From Labilithrix sp. (GTDB lineage Bacteria > Myxococcota > Polyangia > Polyangiales > Polyangiaceae): a DNA stretch of 5,560 nucleotides. This document shows, one piece after another, positions 1 to 5,310 of this stretch. Every line of letters begins with the position of its first letter. The first letter of the stretch is position 1. The stretch lies in the NCBI GenBank assembly GCA_028287035.1, contig JAQBQL010000231.1, positions 1-5,560 on the forward strand. The letters are read 5' to 3'. The notes below the pieces were generated by a model that was given only the letters and a program-made list of their open reading frames with translations, did not search any database and had not been told where the DNA came from. The position numbers and the translations under genes were made by a program.

Positions 1-1
1 G

Positions 2-1306
2 CCCGCGATGCCGGATGGCCCCGCGCCCGCGGTCGACGCGGGGCCGCCGCCGGCGGTGATCACGGCGGGCGACGCGTCGGTCGCGGCGCCGGTGCGCGCG
101 AAGGTGGAGCTCCACCTCGTCTACGTGAACGGGCTCATCGATCCCGCGAACTACGCAAAGGGCGAGGGCACGCTCGTCTCGCTCGACAAGGCGGTGCTCG
201 CGGCGGTGAAGGCGCGGCTCCCGGCGTACGAGGCGGCGAACGACGTCGACGTGACGGTCGACGCGAGGCGCATCAACGTCTACACCGACCTGAACGGGAA
301 CGTCCCGACGCCGGGCACCGACGACGGCAGCGGAGCCGAGGTCGCGGTCAAGTGGCGGAGCCAGCTCGCCGCGAAGCTCGCCAAGGCCTTTCCGAAGGGC
401 GAGAAGAACATCGTCCTCATCGGTCACAGCACCGGCGGCCGCGTGTCGATGGAGATGGCGGCGGACGTCGGCGGGCCGAGCGGGCTCGTCGGGTTCGGCA
501 ACTGGGGATGGCGGGACCGCATCGCCGGCGTGGTCAGCGTGCACGGCATGCTCGACGCGCTCGGCGGCTACACGACGTCGCCGCGCGTCGTCTCGTTCGA
601 GCTCGGTTGCAAGACATCGAAGAAGAGCGGCTGGTGCGAGTATGCCGCCAACATCTCCGCGGTGCCCGCGGCGGACTGGGTGGCGGTCAACAAGCGATCA
701 CTCGTGCTCACGGGCGAATACGACGATTGCGGATTCCCGATCTGGGGCGAGACCTCGGACAACGCGCTTCCCCTGCGCGCGCAGGGCAGCCCGGCCTCGG
801 TGGGATTCTCGCTGGCCAAGCTGTCGGGCGGGCAGTACAGCGTCGCGCACGGCACGCTTTACGGGCGGTTCTGCCATAGCGACATCACGAGCGGCACTTC
901 TCCGCGGCATCAGCAGTCGGTGACGAATGCCACGAACGCGATCGTGAAGTGGCTGTTCGATTCGGCGCCGCGCGTGATGAATCCCCTCGAGGAGGACCAG
1001 GCGGCGCACAGCCCGACCCTGAGCGGCGGCGCGTCGTCGGTCGTGCGACCCGTGCCCGCCGCGTGCCCGGCCGGCTGGAAGGGCGCCGGCCTCTCGCTCG
1101 CCGGCAATTGCAGCCATCCCGGCTTCACCGATGGCGACGATCATCCGATGACCGCCGCGCAGCTCGTCGCGACGAAGGTGGGCTGCGGCGGCTCCGTCCA
1201 GTGGAAGAACACGCACGGGGACGGCCACGCGGGGACGCTCTGGTTCAAGGCGTACGGCGAGCCCGCGGCGAAGTCCGGCCTGCTCGACGCGCTCGCGCGT
1301 GAGTGA
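2..1306 (+). CDS. Secreted alpha/beta-hydrolase (lipase/esterase-like), 5' end outside window
   Basis: The frame is open to the left edge, so the ATG at 8 is probably internal. From there 432 residues follow. The first 30 are Ala/Pro/Asp-rich with no signal peptide, which resembles the linker after a signal peptide or lipobox in exported myxobacterial proteins. The nucleophile elbow is G-H-S-T-G-G at residues 139-144 (counted from that ATG), with Ser141 as nucleophile. It is preceded by a hydrophobic strand (NIVLI) and by LVYVNGLID near 37-45, a possible oxyanion strand. Asp239/Asp240 (LTGEYDD) and His290 (FCHSD) are plausible triad partners by position. Seven Cys residues (201, 210, 241, 289, 353, 368, 393) fit an exported, disulfide-bonded protein. 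Residues about 318-432 lie beyond the hydrolase fold, hold three of the Cys, and match no domain I recognise. The stop overlaps the next gene, so the two are probably an operon. Fold is fairly sure; substrate is unknown. Confidence 0.8.
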   Translation, partial: PAMPDGPAPAVDAGPPPAVITAGDASVAAPVRAKVELHLVYVNGLIDPANYAKGEGTLVSLDKAVLAAVKARLPAYEAANDVDVTVDARRINVYTDLNGNVPTPGTDDGSGAEVAVKWRSQLAAKLAKAFPKGEKNIVLIGHSTGGRVSMEMAADVGGPSGLVGFGNWGWRDRIAGVVSVHGMLDALGGYTTSPRVVSFELGCKTSKKSGWCEYAANISAVPAADWVAVNKRSLVLTGEYDDCGFPIWGETSDNALPLRAQGSPASVGFSLAKLSGGQYSVAHGTLYGRFCHSDITSGTSPRHQQSVTNATNAIVKWLFDSAPRVMNPLEEDQAAHSPTLSGGASSVVRPVPAACPAGWKGAGLSLAGNCSHPGFTDGDDHPMTAAQLVATKVGCGGSVQWKNTHGDGHAGTLWFKAYGEPAAKSGLLDALARE

Positions 1307-2426
1307 GGGCGCGGCCACGGAGCGGGGTACGGAGATCCTCCCGCTGACCGGGCTGCGGGCGCTGCTCGCCTGGTGGGTCGTCTTCTTCCATTTCGGCGAG
1401 CCGGTTTTCGCGGGGACGTGGCCCTGGCGCGTGCTCCATTCGGGATATCTCGCGGTCGACGTCTTCTTCGCTCTCTCGGGGTTCGTGCTGGCGAGACGTT
1501 ATGCGACGACCGAGCTGGGCACCGGCGCGTCACGGCGGGCCTTCTCAGGCAAGCGCCTCGCCCGGGTGTATCCGCTCTACCTGGTGAGCCTCGCCATCGG
1601 CTTCGCGGCCGGCTGGCCGGCGACCGGGGTTGCGCTGCGGTCGTCGACCGGACGAGCGCGCGCCGTCCTCCAGCTGCTGGGGCTCAACGCGTGGGCGCAC
1701 ATTGCCATGTTCGCCCACAACTGGGCGGCCTGGTCACTGTCGGTGGAGATCTTCTTCTACGCGCTCTTCCCGCTCCTGTTTCCGGCATTGCGGCGCCTGT
1801 CGCGCCGCGGAATGCGCGCGCTTCTCGTGGGCTGTTTCGCCGCCGTGCTCGCCGCGCCGCTCCTCTACTCGGCGCTCGGACCGGACCATCTCGACCACCC
1901 GCTGGGGCTCGGCGACGAGGTGCTGTGGAGCTGGTATCTCAAGTTCTTCCCGCTGCAGCGACTCCCGGAGTTCGTGGCCGGCGCGCTCGTCGCGCTGCTC
2001 ACCGGGCGCGAGCGGACCGTGGTGAGCGCGCGTGCCGGGATCGGCGCAGCGGCCCTGCTCCTCGGCATTGCGGTATCCGGCATCGTGCCCTATGCGTATT
2101 TGCAGGCCGGCGTCCTGCTGCCGCTGGTCGTCACGGTGCTGGCCAGTCTGGATCGCGCGCGTGTGGCGGTCCTCTCGGCGCGTGGCGTGGTCCTGCTGGG
2201 CCGCGCGAGCTACGCGACGTACATCCTGCACGTCCCGCTTTTTTTGATGGCGGCCCGTTTCGACCCGGGGTTGTGGCAGACGGGTTCGCACGTGGTCGCG
2301 TACCTGCTCTTCCTCCTTGCCGTTTCGCTCGCCGCCCACCGGTTCATCGAGGAGCCGGCCCGGAAGGCCGTAACGGCATGGATGGTGGGCCGGCGGCGCG
2401 CGTTCGAGGAAGCGGCGCCGCGCTGA
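1299..2426 (+). CDS. Acyltransferase-3 family membrane O-acyltransferase (OafA/YrhL-like)
   Basis: This 375-residue multi-pass inner-membrane protein belongs to the family that moves acyl (usually acetyl) groups across the membrane onto sugars of LPS, peptidoglycan, exopolysaccharide or glycosylated metabolites. Family marks appear in order. TM1 holds R20-x10-H31 (LTGLR...FFHF), the conserved Arg and catalytic His. VDVFFALSGFVL is at 53-64, KRLARVYPLY at 85-94 and WSLSVEIFFYALFP at 145-158. GRASYATYILHVPLF is at 301-315 and the closing FIEEPARK at 349-356. About ten hydrophobic segments and the length suit a stand-alone family member with no SGNH domain. The GTG start overlaps the hydrolase stop by 8 bp and has no purine-rich Shine-Dalgarno, which suggests translational coupling. 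The acceptor cannot be read from sequence; pairing with a secreted esterase-like enzyme hints at an acylation/deacylation couple, which is inference. Confidence 0.92.
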   Translation: MSEGAATERGTEILPLTGLRALLAWWVVFFHFGEPVFAGTWPWRVLHSGYLAVDVFFALSGFVLARRYATTELGTGASRRAFSGKRLARVYPLYLVSLAIGFAAGWPATGVALRSSTGRARAVLQLLGLNAWAHIAMFAHNWAAWSLSVEIFFYALFPLLFPALRRLSRRGMRALLVGCFAAVLAAPLLYSALGPDHLDHPLGLGDEVLWSWYLKFFPLQRLPEFVAGALVALLTGRERTVVSARAGIGAAALLLGIAVSGIVPYAYLQAGVLLPLVVTVLASLDRARVAVLSARGVVLLGRASYATYILHVPLFLMAARFDPGLWQTGSHVVAYLLFLLAVSLAAHRFIEEPARKAVTAWMVGRRRAFEEAAPR

Positions 2427-2447
2427 CCGCGCGGTGGTGAGCGCGCC

Positions 2448-2705
2448 TCAATGCCCGGGACAGGGGCGCGTGGTGCATCCAAGGGTTGGCGTGGACGTGG
2501 TGGCGTTGACCGTACAGACGCAGGTGTTGCAGCCGTCGGCCGCCGCACACGTGGTGGTCCCGTCGGCCGGGCAGGACGAGGTGCCGGACGGCCCGGCGTA
2601 GGTGCACGAGCCCGCGTCCAACGTCGAGCCCACGTCGCCACCATTCACCTCCCCACCGCACGCAGCGATGGCGAACAGGAGGACGAGGTGGAGAGGTCTT
2701 CTCAT
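2448..2705 (-). CDS. Small Cys-rich lipoprotein with pacifastin-like inhibitor motif
   Basis: The 85 residues begin MRRPLHLVLLFAIAACGG: two Arg, a hydrophobic stretch, then lipobox I13-A14-A15-C16. It is therefore a lipoprotein, with Gly at +2 suggesting outer-membrane sorting. The 70-residue mature chain has eight further Cys at 34, 45, 53, 59, 62, 64, 77 and 82. Residues 59-64 read C-N-T-C-V-C, and 77-82 read C-T-T-R-P-C with Gly76 before it. The pacifastin light-chain family consensus has C-N-x-C-x-C, then Gly, then C-T-x3-C. The deviations are 13 residues rather than 9-12 between C45 and C59, a longer gap before C77, and extra Cys at 34 and 53. By analogy the reactive bond would be Thr79-Arg80. 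It converges with the acyltransferase, 21 bp from its stop. Lipoprotein call is strong; inhibitor activity is inference. No clear Shine-Dalgarno is visible. Confidence 0.8.
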   Translation of the reverse strand: MRRPLHLVLLFAIAACGGEVNGGDVGSTLDAGSCTYAGPSGTSSCPADGTTTCAAADGCNTCVCTVNATTSTPTLGCTTRPCPGH

Positions 2706-2778
2706 CGTGAGAGCATAGGCTGCGCGGGCGGTCGCCGATAGGCCTGCATAAGCACGAAGCGGGCGACCACCGCACCAC

Positions 2779-2795
2779 AGTTCCGATTCGGAACT
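2779..2795. promoter_or_regulatory. Perfect 17-bp palindrome upstream of the lipoprotein gene (candidate operator)
   Basis: AGTTCCGA-T-TCGGAACT has two 8-bp arms around one central T with no mismatch. It lies 74-90 bp upstream of the minus-strand lipoprotein start, in the 221-bp gap after the RAYT gene. Size and symmetry suit a dimeric repressor or activator site. GGAACT also resembles the -35 element of ECF sigma factors, but I found no matching -10 at a fitting distance. A short hairpin in RNA is the other reading. Confidence 0.4.
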
Positions 2796-2926
2796 ACGCG
2801 CCGTCTCGGCTCAAGCCCGTCGCGGGGGCGCCGCGGAGCGGCCCACTTCCCACGAAAGTCGCCACGCTGAGAACGTGGTCGCGCGCCTCAGCTCACGACC
2901 CGGGCGGGTGGGCCACGGGGGAGCTG

Positions 2927-3700
2927 TCATCGTCCGGCTGGCGGAAGCGCGATACACGCTGCATCCGTCGGGCGCGCTCTCGTCGCTTCGCTGCGCAGCC
3001 GAGTGGGAGGGTCCGCACGTCCCCTCGGGACCTCGGCCGGCGAGATGAGGCCCGGCCACTGGCTTTGCCAGAGATGGTTCAACATGAATGTCAGCGCACG
3101 GGAGCACGGGGACGTGTCCGGGGGGAGCACCGGGCGCTGGATGAAGCGCTCGGAGCAGAGCGCGGACGAGAGCGGGTCTCGCACACCCGGTTCGACGACC
3201 CCATGATGATGGGAATTCTGAAGTGCATACACGAGCGCGTTCCGCGCCTGGCGCCGGCTCGTGAGGTCCTCGCGATGATAGCGATCACCCCAGATCGGCC
3301 CGCGGCGGCGACGCAGGACATGATGATTGAGCCGCCGCGAGACCCGCGTCTGGAAGCCCCGGATGGCGCTGGAGAGCGCGCGCTCGTCGTCCGCCTCCAC
3401 GACGAGATGAAGATGATTGCTCTGGATCGAGAACTCGACGATGCGGAGGTCGTCACGCGCGCTCTTCATGGCGCGGATGACGCCGCCGGTCGCTCGCGCC
3501 ATCACCTGGCTTCGAAAGGACGGAAGACCCCGGGCGCCACGCAGCGTGATGTGCACCGGCGTATACGGAGATAGCCGGGGTCGCGCCCGATGCGCCGTCC
3601 GCCGCTGCCCCGGCGGCAGCGGCTTGCGACCGGCATTCCTGCGTGCGCCCCCGCGTCCGGGGACCCGAAGCGGGAGAGCAAGCTGCGACCCATCTTGCAT
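2927..3700 (-). CDS. REP-associated tyrosine (RAYT / IS200-like Y1) transposase
   Basis: This is an intact 257-residue HUH-family single-strand DNA transposase or nuclease. Numbers here count from a GTG at 3706, two codons before the ATG at 3700. The N-terminus has the basic GGARRNAGRKP tract and HITLRGARGLPSFRS seen in deltaproteobacterial members. The HUH metal pair is His98-Leu-His100 in QSNHLHLVVEA. GDRYHRED at 140-147 and the helix RNALVYALQN follow, with Tyr160 as the expected nucleophile that attacks DNA and stays 5'-linked. The sequence LISPAEVPRG at 220-229 is where relatives usually end; about 30 further residues to 259 look like an added tail. ATG 3700 is preferred because a promoter -10 lies at 3707-3712, leaving no room for the GTG. 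RAYTs are usually single-copy, domesticated and tied to nearby palindromic repeats. No TnpB partner or typical IS200 ends were recognised. Confidence 0.88.
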   Translation of the reverse strand: MQDGSQLALPLRVPGRGGARRNAGRKPLPPGQRRTAHRARPRLSPYTPVHITLRGARGLPSFRSQVMARATGGVIRAMKSARDDLRIVEFSIQSNHLHLVVEADDERALSSAIRGFQTRVSRRLNHHVLRRRRGPIWGDRYHREDLTSRRQARNALVYALQNSHHHGVVEPGVRDPLSSALCSERFIQRPVLPPDTSPCSRALTFMLNHLWQSQWPGLISPAEVPRGRADPPTRLRSEATRARPTDAACIALPPAGR

Positions 3701-3706
3701 GTTCAC

Positions 3707-3734
3707 ATTCTAGCAATTGGGCCGAACGTGGCAA
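3707..3734 (-). promoter_or_regulatory. Candidate sigma-70-type promoter for the RAYT gene, leaderless
   Basis: Read on the minus strand, TTGCCA (3734-3729) and TAGAAT (3712-3707) are separated by 16 bp, close to TTGACA-17-TATAAT. Transcription would start about 7 nt past the -10, on or next to the ATG at 3700, giving an mRNA with no leader. This agrees with the absence of a Shine-Dalgarno. The promoter lies in the left end of repeat copy A. In copy B the corresponding positions read TTGCAC-16-TAGCAG, where the last three bases belong to the inserted IS. Confidence 0.4.
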
Positions 3735-3965
3735 ACGTTTGATTCGGGCGATCGTCATCTACTCGGCATTACGCACGGGGCCAGCTGCCGCGTCCCCGCA
3801 GCCACTCCGCATCTCCCGCATGAAGCGTTACCGACGAAGCGAGCCGCCGGTCACGAACGTTTCAGCTGGGCCCACGACGCCGCGGCCGCGGCGGATGCCC
3901 GCCGCCGAGGGCGCGGTCCGGCAGATGGGCGCCGATTGGCCGCGCGCTCCGCCTCGTGACCGCGA
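3710..3965 (+). repeat. Repeat copy A: ~255-bp direct repeat with 27-bp invariant core
   Basis: The 256 bp start at CTAGCAATTG, just upstream of the RAYT start, and match 5307-5560 in the same orientation. Positions 3737-3763 are identical over 27 bp to 5333-5359. The block CACGAACGTTTCAGCTG (3852) pairs with CAGGATCGTTTCTCCTG (5449) at the same offset of 142. The final 26 bp (3940-3965) differ at two positions from 5535-5560. The middle is much more diverged and has compensating indels. No reading frame is shared convincingly by both copies, so I treat it as non-coding. With the 66-bp units that follow it makes a larger unit of about 392 bp ending at the IS boundary. Confidence 0.75.
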
Positions 3966-4029
3966 CCCGCGCAGCCGCCGCCCGGGCGTACCCACGTGGC
4001 TTAGCGCGCACCGCTCGCTCGTGATTTAG
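3963..4029 (+). repeat. 66-bp direct repeat, unit 1
   Basis: The 67-bp unit runs from CGACCCGCGC to CTCGTGATTTAG. It shares with unit 2 the core CGCCCGGGCGTACCCACG (3979-3996), then GCTTAGCGCGC, then CGCTCGCTCGTGA. Unit 2 follows after a 10-bp spacer, giving a period of about 77 bp. The bases just before it (CCGCCTCGTGAC) echo the unit's own end, so a decayed earlier unit may exist. Confidence 0.8.
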
Positions 4030-4039
4030 GCGCCGCCTC

Positions 4040-4105
4040 CGACCCGCGCCGCCCGGGCGTACCCACGCGGCCTAGCGCGCGCCGCCCCGCTCGCTCGTGA
4101 CCTAG
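4040..4105 (+). repeat. 66-bp direct repeat, unit 2, abutting the IS
   Basis: The 66-bp unit runs from CGACCCGCGC to CTCGTGACCTAG and is closely similar to unit 1, with a few substitutions and small indels. Its terminal CTAG (4102-4105) is also the left boundary of the insertion sequence, so the IS sits exactly at the end of this unit. Confidence 0.8.
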
Positions 4106-4116
4106 CAGGCTGCTGA
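4102..4116. repeat. Terminal inverted repeat of the IS, left
   Basis: CTAGCAGGCTGCTGA is the exact reverse complement of 5296-5310. Beyond it the two ends differ: ATGATG here versus AAAAAC (read inward) at the right end, so the A-rich inner part survives only on the transposase-start side. Confidence 0.85.
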
Positions 4117-4180
4117 TGATGCTTCCGAGGTGCACCACACGGCGCCCGCCTCCGATTCGGATGTGACACGGAGGGTCGTC

Positions 4181-4212
4181 GGCCGGCTCGGCGATGTTTC
4201 GCCGAGCCGGCC
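4181..4212. terminator. Perfect 14-bp hairpin downstream of transposase stop
   Basis: GGCCGGCTCGGCGA pairs without mismatch with TCGCCGAGCCGGCC around a TGTT loop. It lies about 40 bp past the transposase stop, inside the IS. No T-tract follows on either strand, so it is not a classical intrinsic terminator. It may be a terminator, a transcript-end stabiliser or a block to read-through into the IS. Its perfection contrasts with the ruined gene beside it. Confidence 0.5.
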
Positions 4213-4250
4213 TGCGCGGCCTCGGCCCAGTACCGCGAGAGGGCTGTCCC

Positions 4251-5240
4251 TCATGCGGGCTGCTCCATGAGCTTCGCGCAGTAAGTCGAAGGCCGCAGCG
4301 AGCATGTACGCGGCGGTCTGATTGCGCCAAGCCCGACGTGTCGCGTCTTTCGAAAGTTGCCGACCGTCTCGAGCCAGCCGAAGATCTCCTCGACCCGTTT
4401 CCGGACTCGCTGGCTCACCGCATAGCCGCTGTGTGCTTGGCATTTGGCGTGACGTTGCGGGCGCGGCATGCCACGACGAAGTCGCGCGTGTCGTGGCCCT
4501 TGTCGGCACCGAGCGTCACTCGGCGCCCGCCGGGCACGTTCGCGTCTGGCATCGCGAGCGCGTCGCGCCGCTCGGCGTGACCGTCCGCGGGATCAACCTG
4601 GAGATCCACGATGAGCCCCTTGCGATTCTTCATCAGCGTATGTGCCGAGTATGAGAGTTTGGCCTCGTTCCCGCGGCCTTCCGCGCGAGCCGCGCGTCGG
4701 GATCGGTGTTCGACTCGTGCGTGTCGTTGCTTCGCGTCTCGACGTGGAAGTCGACGGTCGGTTTGCCGGGATCGTCCGGCGGCGTCTTGTCGTTGTCGCC
4801 GTTCTTCGTGAAGCTCTCGAGCGATGCCACGAGTCGATGAGAGTGCCGTCGACCGTCAAGTGCTCGCTGCTCATCAGCTTCGCGGACCTCGCCTGCGCGA
4901 TGAAGGCGCGAAAGAATTCGCCGGCAACATCGTGGGCCAGAAGTCGCTCACGATTCTTGGTGGAGACCGTAGGAACGAAGCTCTCCTCCACCATGTCCAT
5001 GTCGAGGGATCACCTGAAGAGGAGGTTCTAGTCGAGTTGCTCGCAGACTTTGAGCGGCCGCTCCGGCGGGATCGACGGGCGCGCGGTGCCCGCGTACATC
5101 GCGCCGAACACCGGTGAAAGGCTTGCGAGAGCCGTGTCCGCCAGCTTCTTGGTCGCCCGAAGAGGATGCTCCCCCGGAACCCGGTCCCCGGGCCGCATCA
5201 GGCACAGCATCGACGATTGCTTCGTGCTGGCTCCGCGCAT
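4251..5240 (-). pseudogene. IS5-family DDE transposase, multiply disrupted
   Basis: The reading starts at ATG 5240 (MRGASTKQSSML) and passes through RVPGEHPLR and RPSIPPERPLK. About 16 codons typical of the family are then missing before CEQLD. Two in-frame stops follow: TAG 5030-5028, where relatives have Tyr, and TGA 5012-5010, where they have Trp. The frame resumes as DMDMVEESFVPT, EFFRAF and LTVDGTLIDSW. It shifts near 4829 to ASLESFTKNGDNDKTPPDD and near 4672 to GNEAKLSYSAHTLMKNRKG and LGADKGHDTRDF. A deletion plus shift near 4435 removes roughly 20 codons before GYAVSQRVRKRVEEIFGW. Shifts near 4320 and 4283 precede the end, KLMEQPA-stop at 4251. The likely catalytic residues survive in pieces: Asp of VDGT, Asp of GADKG and Glu of RVEEIFGW. 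Family knowledge is from memory of many intact relatives. Confidence 0.9.
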
Positions 5241-5256
5241 GTGACCGATCGATCAC
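5241..5256. promoter_or_regulatory. Near-perfect 16-bp palindrome at the transposase start
   Basis: GTGACCGATCGATCAC directly abuts the transposase ATG; its 8-bp arms differ at one base. It could be a remnant operator or an RNA fold over the start that limits transposase synthesis. It could also be chance. Confidence 0.25.
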
Positions 5257-5295
5257 ACCCGGTCCCCGCCGCCGATCCTCCTCGCGGCTCGTTTT

Positions 5296-5310
5296 TCAGC
5301 AGCCTGCTAG
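5296..5310. repeat. Terminal inverted repeat of the IS, right
   Basis: TCAGCAGCCTGCTAG is the exact reverse complement of 4102-4116. The inner flank GTTTT gives the usual A-rich continuation when read inward. CAATTG of repeat copy B follows at once on the outside. Confidence 0.85.

Larger units (their letters stand above)
4102..5310 (-). mobile_element. Degenerate IS5-like insertion sequence
   Basis: The ends are perfect 15-bp inverted repeats: CTAGCAGGCTGCTGA at 4102-4116 and its reverse complement at 5296-5310. The length is about 1.2 kb, usual for a one-gene IS5-type element. The outermost CTAG on both sides may be a duplicated 4-bp target, but because CTAG is a palindrome it could also be part of the ends. 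The single transposase gene inside is broken. The element interrupts the junction between the 66-bp units and repeat copy B, so it is younger than the repeat duplication. Decay shows it is inactive by itself, although its ends look intact enough to be moved in trans. Confidence 0.85.

Noticed and set aside
698..1318. A 206-codon minus-strand frame opposite the hydrolase
   Set aside because: Its Arg-rich low-complexity composition and antisense position to a clear hydrolase mark it as a shadow.
1734..2339. A 201-codon minus-strand frame opposite the acyltransferase
   Set aside because: Its composition is hydrophilic Glu/Arg/Gln-rich, mirroring the membrane helices on the other strand; no motif.
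1373..2440. A 355-codon open frame on the plus strand overlapping the acyltransferase
   Set aside because: It is an out-of-frame shadow caused by high GC. It is Arg/Ala/Pro-rich without domains, while the overlapping frame has every acyltransferase-3 motif.
2427..2447. A possible bidirectional terminator between the convergent acyltransferase and lipoprotein genes
   Set aside because: Only a short, bulged GC stem can be drawn and there is no T-tract; too weak to call.
2344..2778. A 144-codon minus-strand frame overlapping the lipoprotein
   Set aside because: The lipoprotein frame has a signal peptide, lipobox and Cys pattern; this one is a Arg/Pro/His-rich shadow.
3065..3574. A 169-codon plus-strand frame opposite the RAYT gene
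   Set aside because: It is antisense to an intact HUH transposase and has no recognisable domain.
3710..3770. tRNA or attachment-site remnant in the repeat (a T-loop-like GTTTGATTC)
   Set aside because: No acceptor stem, anticodon arm or CCA region can be folded around it.
3643..4029. A 128-codon plus-strand frame through repeat copy A
   Set aside because: Copy B does not preserve this frame, the residues are Arg/Pro-rich, and indels between copies ignore codon phase.
3963..4105. CRISPR array
   Set aside because: Only two long units with a 10-bp spacer, no spacers of CRISPR size and no cas gene.
4642..5031. A 129-codon plus-strand frame within the IS
   Set aside because: It is antisense to the transposase pseudogene, whose fragments match a known family in order.
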